Shown here: positions 7,128-9,713 of the stretch, piece by piece
Position numbering within the stretch: position 1 is the first letter of the stretch
Layout of the letters: the number at the start of each line of letters is the position of its first letter
Source: Candidatus Thiosymbion ectosymbiont of Robbea hypermnestra
Lineage (GTDB): Bacteria; Pseudomonadota; Gammaproteobacteria; Chromatiales; Chromatiaceae
Assembly: GCA_020443945.1 (NCBI GenBank)
Contig: JAIZWN010000248.1
Location: 1-9,713 of the forward strand
Reading direction: 5' to 3'
Length of the DNA stretch: 9,713 nt
The notes under the pieces: model-generated
Told to the model about the DNA's origin: nothing
What the model saw: only the letters and a program-made list of their open reading frames with translations
Databases searched by the model: none
Translations under genes and position numbers: made by a program

Positions 7128-7293
7128 ATGGATATTGTAATTGATACCTCCGCATTGATCGCTGTTATTGTAGATGAGCCGGAAAGAAATAAAGTTAGAT
7201 TGTGCTTTAAGACAAAAAGCACCAATTCTGACATTGGATTCAAGATTGAAAGAAACAGCACAAAATCTCAGGATTTCAATACTGGAGGTATGA
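7128..7293 (+). pseudogene. vapC-type PIN-domain toxin, internal deletion with frameshift
   Basis: The 5' end encodes MDIVIDTSALIAVIVDEPER, the start of a VapC-family PIN RNase with the first catalytic Asp in IDTSALIA (D6). From about 7195 a different frame encodes LDCALRQKAPILTLDSR and then LKETAQNLRISILEV before the stop at 7291-7293, which reads as the end of the same PIN family. A full toxin is about 130 residues; here only about 22 and 32 remain. Roughly 75-80 central residues, including further acidic metal ligands, are missing, and the junction near 7193-7197 is out of frame. Reading straight through the first frame instead gives an 82-residue chimera ending at 7376, which overlaps the antitoxin gene. 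The toxin must be inactive. GGAG at 7113-7116 is the likely ribosome binding site. The deletion size is inferred from family length. Confidence 0.85.
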
Positions 7294-7294
7294 A

Positions 7295-7513
7295 ATGCAT
7301 GTCTATACATACTCAGAAGCCCAACAAAAACTTGCGATTGTCCTTGAGCAAGCTGAAAATACCGGAAAAGTTTTAATTAGAAGGAAGGATGGGCGTACCT
7401 TCGCTTTGATTCCTGAAAAAATAGCGACTTCTCCCTTAAATGTTCCCTCAATAAAGGCGAAAATTACAACAAAGGAAATTGTTGATATCCTTCGCGAAGG
7501 AAGGGAAAGGTAG
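7295..7513 (+). CDS. Phd/YefM-like antitoxin of the broken vapC toxin
   Basis: This 72-residue protein starts MHVYTYSEAQQKLAIVLEQA, a typical Phd/YefM-type DNA-binding N-terminal fold (short beta strand, then helix), followed by VLIRRKDGRTFALIPEK and a C-terminal tail ending REGRER that would normally wrap the toxin. In intact systems the antitoxin binds and neutralises the PIN RNase and represses its own promoter. GGAGG (7284-7288) lies 6 nt before the ATG. The ATG is 1 nt after the vapC stop, so expression was coupled to the toxin, which is encoded first. The gene looks intact even though its toxin is destroyed, leaving an orphan antitoxin that could still act as a repressor or neutralise related toxins. 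Base use is AT-rich compared with the glg genes. Confidence 0.82.
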   Translation: MHVYTYSEAQQKLAIVLEQAENTGKVLIRRKDGRTFALIPEKIATSPLNVPSIKAKITTKEIVDILREGRER

Positions 7514-7610
7514 AACAACTGCATCAACCCTCGATATTGCATCGTCCGACCCGCATAGACGCGGTAGCCATAGGGATCAAAAACCAGATGGAAGTTCGTC
7601 CTAGTTGTTC
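7513..7610. repeat. Short inverted repeat bounding the gap between antitoxin and RAYT genes
   Basis: GAACAACT (7513-7520) and AGTTGTTC (7603-7610) are perfect inverted 8-mers about 80 nt apart. They flank a GC-richer segment that differs from the AT-rich DNA on both sides. Read on the minus strand, the segment has an open frame containing NFHLVFDPYGYRVYAGRT, which I cannot assign. No REP-type GTAG palindrome is evident. The remaining DNA up to the next gene (7611-7711) is AT-rich at first and shows no gene. Confidence 0.25.
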
Positions 7611-7711
7611 GCTCTAATAAAAAATAATAAAAAAGGACATCCACTTTGTTTGACTTCTCTCCCACCCCAGGCTAAGCTTCTTCTCGACGCCAAAATCACA
7701 GGGAATCTGCC

Positions 7712-8800
7712 ATGACCGCCCCCCGCTCCGCTCTCGTTTCGCTTGAGGACACCCCGTGGTATCACTGTGTATGCCGCTGTGTACGCCGTGCCTTCTTGTG
7801 TGGTGAGGATCAGTTCTCAGGCACGAATTTCGACCATCGCCGCGGCTGGATTGTCGAGCGTATTCAGCAGCTTGCATCCCTGTTTGCCATTGACGTAGCT
7901 GCCTACGCGGTGATGAGCAATCACTATCACGTCGTGGTACGCATCGATCAGGAACGGGCCTTGGGGTGGTCGGTGGAAGAGGTACTGAGACGTTGGACGA
8001 CACTCTTCACTGGACCCTTCTTGGTAACACGTTATCTCTCGGCGTCACGAGCGGAGATGAGCCAGGCGGAGGTCGCCGAGGTCGAGGCGCTTGCCGAGGT
8101 CTATCGGGAGCGATTGCATGATTTGTCCTGGTTCATGCGTACCCTCAACGAGCACATCGCCCGCCGGGCCAATGCCGAAGATGGCGTGAAAGGGCGCTTC
8201 TGGGAAGGTCGCTTTAAGAGCCAGGCGCTGCTCGATGAGCAGGCGCTACTGGCGGCGATGGCCTATGTAGACCTCAACCCTGTCCGGGCGGGACTGGCCG
8301 AGACGCCGGAGACCTCGGACTACACCTCGATTCAAGAGCGCGTCGGCGGATTGTCGAAAGCGGCTGGGTCCGAAGCCGGCTCGCAGGAGACCACGATCGT
8401 TAAAGATCCTGAAGTAATACTCGATGGACAAAGGTTACGACCGGAGGCTGAGACGCAGGTTTTACCCCCGGCCTCGCTGATGCCCTTCGATGCCACCGCA
8501 CAGGTTCCTTGGGCGGTGCCCTTTGCCTTCGATGATTACCTGGAGCTGGTCGATTGGACGGGCCGAGCGTTACGCACAGATAAACCTGGATACATTAAGG
8601 AACGAGAACCCAAAATCCTCGCCCGATTGGACATTGATGGGGAGCGGTTTATCAGCTCTGCCGAGCGTCTTCTGAAGGAGTTCGGAACGGCGGTCGGCGC
8701 ACCGGCATCGCTGGCGAATCACTGCGCCCGGCGTCAAACCAAATATCTGCGTGGTATCCAGGCTGCGCGAGCGGTGTTTGCGGCCAAGCAGGCGGCATGA
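7712..8800 (+). CDS. REP-associated (RAYT-like) Y1-type transposase
   Basis: This 362-residue protein belongs to the IS200/IS605-related Y1 transposase superfamily, in the solitary RAYT-like group. Visible marks are WYHCVCRCVRRAFLCGE near the N-terminus (H18), the HUH motif H71-Y72-H73 in SNHYHVVV, GRFWEGRFKSQ (W164) and AYVDLNPVRAGL. Such enzymes nick single-stranded DNA at short palindromes through a tyrosine. The usual tyrosine lies about 15 residues before the WEGR tryptophan, but that stretch here is FMRTLNEHIARRANA and contains no Tyr (position 149 is Ile). Residues from about 245 form a C-terminal extension with FAFDDYLELVDWTGRA that I believe is typical of this subgroup. AGGGA (7700-7704) lies 7 nt before the ATG. 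No partner gene or flanking left/right ends are visible. The gene is GC-richer than the toxin-antitoxin DNA around it. Confidence 0.85.
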   Translation: MTAPRSALVSLEDTPWYHCVCRCVRRAFLCGEDQFSGTNFDHRRGWIVERIQQLASLFAIDVAAYAVMSNHYHVVVRIDQERALGWSVEEVLRRWTTLFTGPFLVTRYLSASRAEMSQAEVAEVEALAEVYRERLHDLSWFMRTLNEHIARRANAEDGVKGRFWEGRFKSQALLDEQALLAAMAYVDLNPVRAGLAETPETSDYTSIQERVGGLSKAAGSEAGSQETTIVKDPEVILDGQRLRPEAETQVLPPASLMPFDATAQVPWAVPFAFDDYLELVDWTGRALRTDKPGYIKEREPKILARLDIDGERFISSAERLLKEFGTAVGAPASLANHCARRQTKYLRGIQAARAVFAAKQAA

Positions 8801-8877
8801 TAGGGTTGAGCCCGTATGACACGGTAAGTGCCTGCCCATTGTTCCAGGGATACTTGTCCACCCCGGATCAGACTTAT

Positions 8878-8908
8878 CCGCAGATTAGCACGGATTTCCA
8901 TGATTAAG
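8878..8908. repeat. 10-nt-periodic repeat copy at the start of hicB
   Basis: The sequence steps CCGCAGATTA, GCACGGATTT, CCATGATTAA follow the same CCGC(A/G)AAT-type periodicity as the arms of the inverted repeat between glgB and glgM. The upstream possible hicB start codon (ATG at 8900) lies inside it. The similarity is partial and was judged by eye. The preceding DNA from 8801 shows no gene. Confidence 0.35.
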
Positions 8909-9127
8909 ATGAAAGCCAGCATAGTAATTGAAAGAGATGCATATGGATATTATGCATTTTGCCCCGAAATGAAAGGATGTCATACCCAGGGAGATTCGCT
9001 TGACGAGGTATTAGCGAATATGAAGGAAGCCGTGGAGCTTTATGCGGAGACGTTATCTGTAGAAGAAAAGGGGTATTTTCTAAGCAAGGAGATATTGACT
9101 ACTTCAATGGAGGTCAATGTTGCCTAA
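8900..9127 (+). CDS. hicB: HicB-family antitoxin, orphan
   Basis: This 75-residue protein (73 if the second ATG at 8909 is used) has the HicB fold signature: IVIERDAYGYYAFCPEMKGC, HTQGDSLDEVLANMKEAVELY and the ending MEVNVA. HicB proteins bind and block HicA, a small dsRBD-like mRNA interferase, and usually repress their own operon. This short form lacks a C-terminal DNA-binding domain of the kind seen in longer HicB proteins. The open frame extends upstream to 8828, but the extra residues (ISRLARIS-like, non-conserved) do not match the family, which begins about where MKASIVIE does. I see no good ribosome binding site for either ATG. In this gene order hicA would follow and overlap; only its first codons remain. 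The gene is AT-rich and separate from the RAYT gene upstream. Confidence 0.8.
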   Translation: MIKMKASIVIERDAYGYYAFCPEMKGCHTQGDSLDEVLANMKEAVELYAETLSVEEKGYFLSKEILTTSMEVNVA

Positions 9128-9149
9128 ACTCCCAATCCGTGACCCTTGA
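9117..9149 (+). pseudogene. hicA toxin remnant (first codons only)
   Basis: An ATG preceded by GGAGGT (9109-9114) overlaps the end of hicB by 11 nt and encodes MLPKLPIRDP before a stop. MLPKLP or MPKLP is a common HicA opening in hicBA operons of this order, where it continues with a VSGKE-like stretch and later the catalytic His. Here similarity stops after about six or seven codons and unrelated DNA follows. The ribosome binding site and overlapping start are intact, so the toxin gene appears to have been cut away just after its beginning. The match is short; the call rests on position, overlap and signal together. Confidence 0.55.
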
Positions 9150-9163
9150 AGGCACAGGTCAAG

Positions 9164-9224
9164 ACCTAACCCCTTTATGCTTTCTCCCCTGACCCCTTTC
9201 CCCCTTCCTAAAGGCACGTTAGGC
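9164..9224 (+). repeat. Possible integron attC site
   Basis: ACCTAAC (9164-9170) fits the attC left core RYYYAAC and GTTAGGC (9218-9224) fits the right core GTTRRRY; they pair at 6 of 7 positions. Inside them, CCTTTA (9172-9177) pairs perfectly with TAAAGG (9209-9214), separated from the cores by 1 and 3 nt, as expected for the inner L boxes. The total length of 61 nt is at the short end of the attC range. The loop is a pyrimidine-rich tract with repeated GACCCC/CCCCTTT steps. The cores are short, so a chance match remains possible. No integrase gene is in the window. Confidence 0.35.
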
Positions 9225-9247
9225 TAACAAGACAACAGAGGTGATCT

Positions 9248-9472
9248 ATGAATACTGATTTGATAGTGCTATACAAGCAGTTGGATGACATGAAGCAAAC
9301 GGAAGAAGTGCTTCAAATCAAGAACCAAATCAAAGAGGTTTTATATCAAAAATTAAAAGTCCACTTCTTGGAACTTACGGGAATTGGAAGAGTGATTGGT
9401 TATGAGGAGCTTCAAACCGAGCTTGCAAAAGCCATTGAGCTTATAGAAGTTGAAAAGGAAATGATGAGATAA
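9248..9472 (+). CDS. Small hypothetical protein, possible integron-cassette gene
   Basis: This 74-residue protein (MNTDLIVLYKQLDDMKQTEE...) is not one I recognise. It is mostly charged and looks helical, with repeated Glu/Lys and Leu/Ile spacing (KQTEEVLQIKNQIKEV and AKAIELIEVEKEM). One more hydrophobic stretch, VHFLELTGIGRVIGY, lies in the middle. It has no signal peptide or membrane segment. A strong ribosome binding site (AGAGGTGAT) lies a few bases before the ATG. The gene begins 23 nt after a GTTAGGC core and ends 5 nt before a GCCTAAC core, a layout typical of an integron cassette with one small gene. It is AT-rich like hicB. The protein is likely real because of its ribosome binding site and full open frame, but its function is unknown. 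Confidence 0.65.
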   Translation: MNTDLIVLYKQLDDMKQTEEVLQIKNQIKEVLYQKLKVHFLELTGIGRVIGYEELQTELAKAIELIEVEKEMMR

Positions 9473-9477
9473 ATATG

Positions 9478-9484
9478 GCCTAAC
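9478..9484 (+). repeat. attC-like left core (GCCTAAC), interrupted by IS end
   Basis: GCCTAAC is the exact reverse complement of the GTTAGGC at 9218-9224 and begins 5 nt after the stop of the small gene, where a cassette's own attC would start. The right half of this attC is not found before the insertion-sequence end at 9515. It may have been displaced by that element. Confidence 0.3.
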
Positions 9485-9514
9485 ACGTGCAATAGGAGGG
9501 GGACTAGACTCAAT

Positions 9515-9713
9515 TGAAGTGGACCCCAAAAAATGGACAGGTTGATAAGTTAAGTGTCAGGTCCCGGATGATTACGAGGGATTTTTTTAAAGAGCTGGGG
9601 TTTTTGCGCGTGCCAGGCTTGGAGCATTTGGAGGGGTGTTTGGTGGTGTAGACCTTTTTGTGGGATGTGATAATTGTGCGGGTAGACGAAACGGGTGAGG
9701 GGAGTTCTCACGG
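9515..9713 (-). mobile_element. Insertion sequence, right end (IS3/IS481-type), truncated by window edge
   Basis: TGAAGTGGACCCC at 9515-9527, followed by TGGACA (9534-9539), looks like the terminal inverted repeat of an rve-type insertion sequence; it begins with TG and carries GGACCCC and TGGACA steps. A transposase reading frame on the minus strand stops 35 nt inside this end, as expected for the 3' terminus of an element. The other end and any target duplication lie outside the window. Confidence 0.6.
9550..9713 (-). CDS. Integrase-type (rve/DDE) transposase, C-terminal fragment
   Basis: The last 54 codons of a minus-strand frame encode YPHNYHIPQKGLHHQTPLQM, then LQAWHAQKPQLFKKIPRNHP and GPDT before a TAA at 9552-9550. 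The pattern 'N-Y-(H)-(I)-PQK-L-TP-AL--W', followed by 'P-LFKK' and 'GPDT', is the typical tail of integrase-core transposases of IS3/IS481-like elements. It cuts and joins DNA ends of the element through a DDE site that lies outside this window. The reading frame is open to the right edge. The exact IS family cannot be fixed from this tail. Confidence 0.72.
   Translation of the reverse strand, partial: VRTPLTRFVYPHNYHIPQKGLHHQTPLQMLQAWHAQKPQLFKKIPRNHPGPDT

Noticed and set aside
7128..7376. 82-residue chimeric protein reading through the vapC start
   Set aside because: After residue 22 it leaves the PIN frame, while the true C-terminal part is in another frame. It also overlaps the well-supported antitoxin gene.
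7303..7665. 120-codon minus-strand frame with NFHLVFDPYGYRVYAGRT
   Set aside because: Most of it is antisense to the antitoxin gene. The odd central segment could be a remnant of another gene, but I cannot assign it.
8828..8899. Upstream extension of the hicB frame
   Set aside because: These residues do not resemble a HicB N-terminus and lie in repeat-like intergenic DNA; the family begins near MKASIVIE.

Overview
The window looks like a piece of a proteobacterial chromosome, most likely from a gammaproteobacterium. The evidence is indirect: a GC-rich glycogen locus, a Y1-type RAYT transposase of a kind common in gammaproteobacteria, and many small palindromic and degraded mobile sequences between genes. 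No rRNA, tRNA or phylogenetic marker is present, so the taxonomic call is weak.

Positions 1-6887 carry a glycogen / alpha-glucan module read on the + strand: glgB (branching enzyme), a GT4 glycosyltransferase of the actinobacterial GlgA/GlgM type, and glgE (maltosyltransferase acting on maltose-1-phosphate). The GT4 gene and glgE overlap by 4 nt and are surely co-transcribed. glgB is separated from them by 273 nt that hold a 10-nt-periodic inverted repeat. From family knowledge, the GT4 enzyme would make maltose-1-phosphate from ADP-glucose and glucose-1-phosphate, GlgE would use it to extend linear alpha-1,4 chains, and GlgB would add alpha-1,6 branches. No glgC, treS or pep2 is seen in the window. 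Both GlgB (C-terminus) and GlgE (N-terminus) have unusual low-complexity Pro/Lys/Asp/Glu/Thr-rich tails. The GlgE tail is a coding tandem repeat of seven 24-residue units. Upstream of glgB, positions 1-218 form a nested fold-back structure.

From about 6888 to the end, the window becomes an accessory graveyard with lower and patchy GC. In order it holds: a 107-bp MITE-like element with 18-bp terminal inverted repeats, abutting an extended -10 promoter; a dRS3-like hairpin; a vapC (PIN) toxin gene with an out-of-frame internal deletion, followed by its intact antitoxin gene; a RAYT-type transposase gene whose usual catalytic tyrosine position appears to be substituted; a hicB antitoxin gene whose overlapping hicA partner survives only as its first few codons; and a small orphan gene bracketed by integron attC-like core sites. 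Last comes the end of an IS3/IS481-type insertion sequence, whose integrase C-terminus runs off the right edge on the minus strand.

The recurring theme of the accessory part is antitoxin retention after toxin loss, seen independently in two systems about 1.6 kb apart. The most distinctive point of the metabolic part is a GlgM-GlgE-GlgB cluster with repeat-bearing tails.
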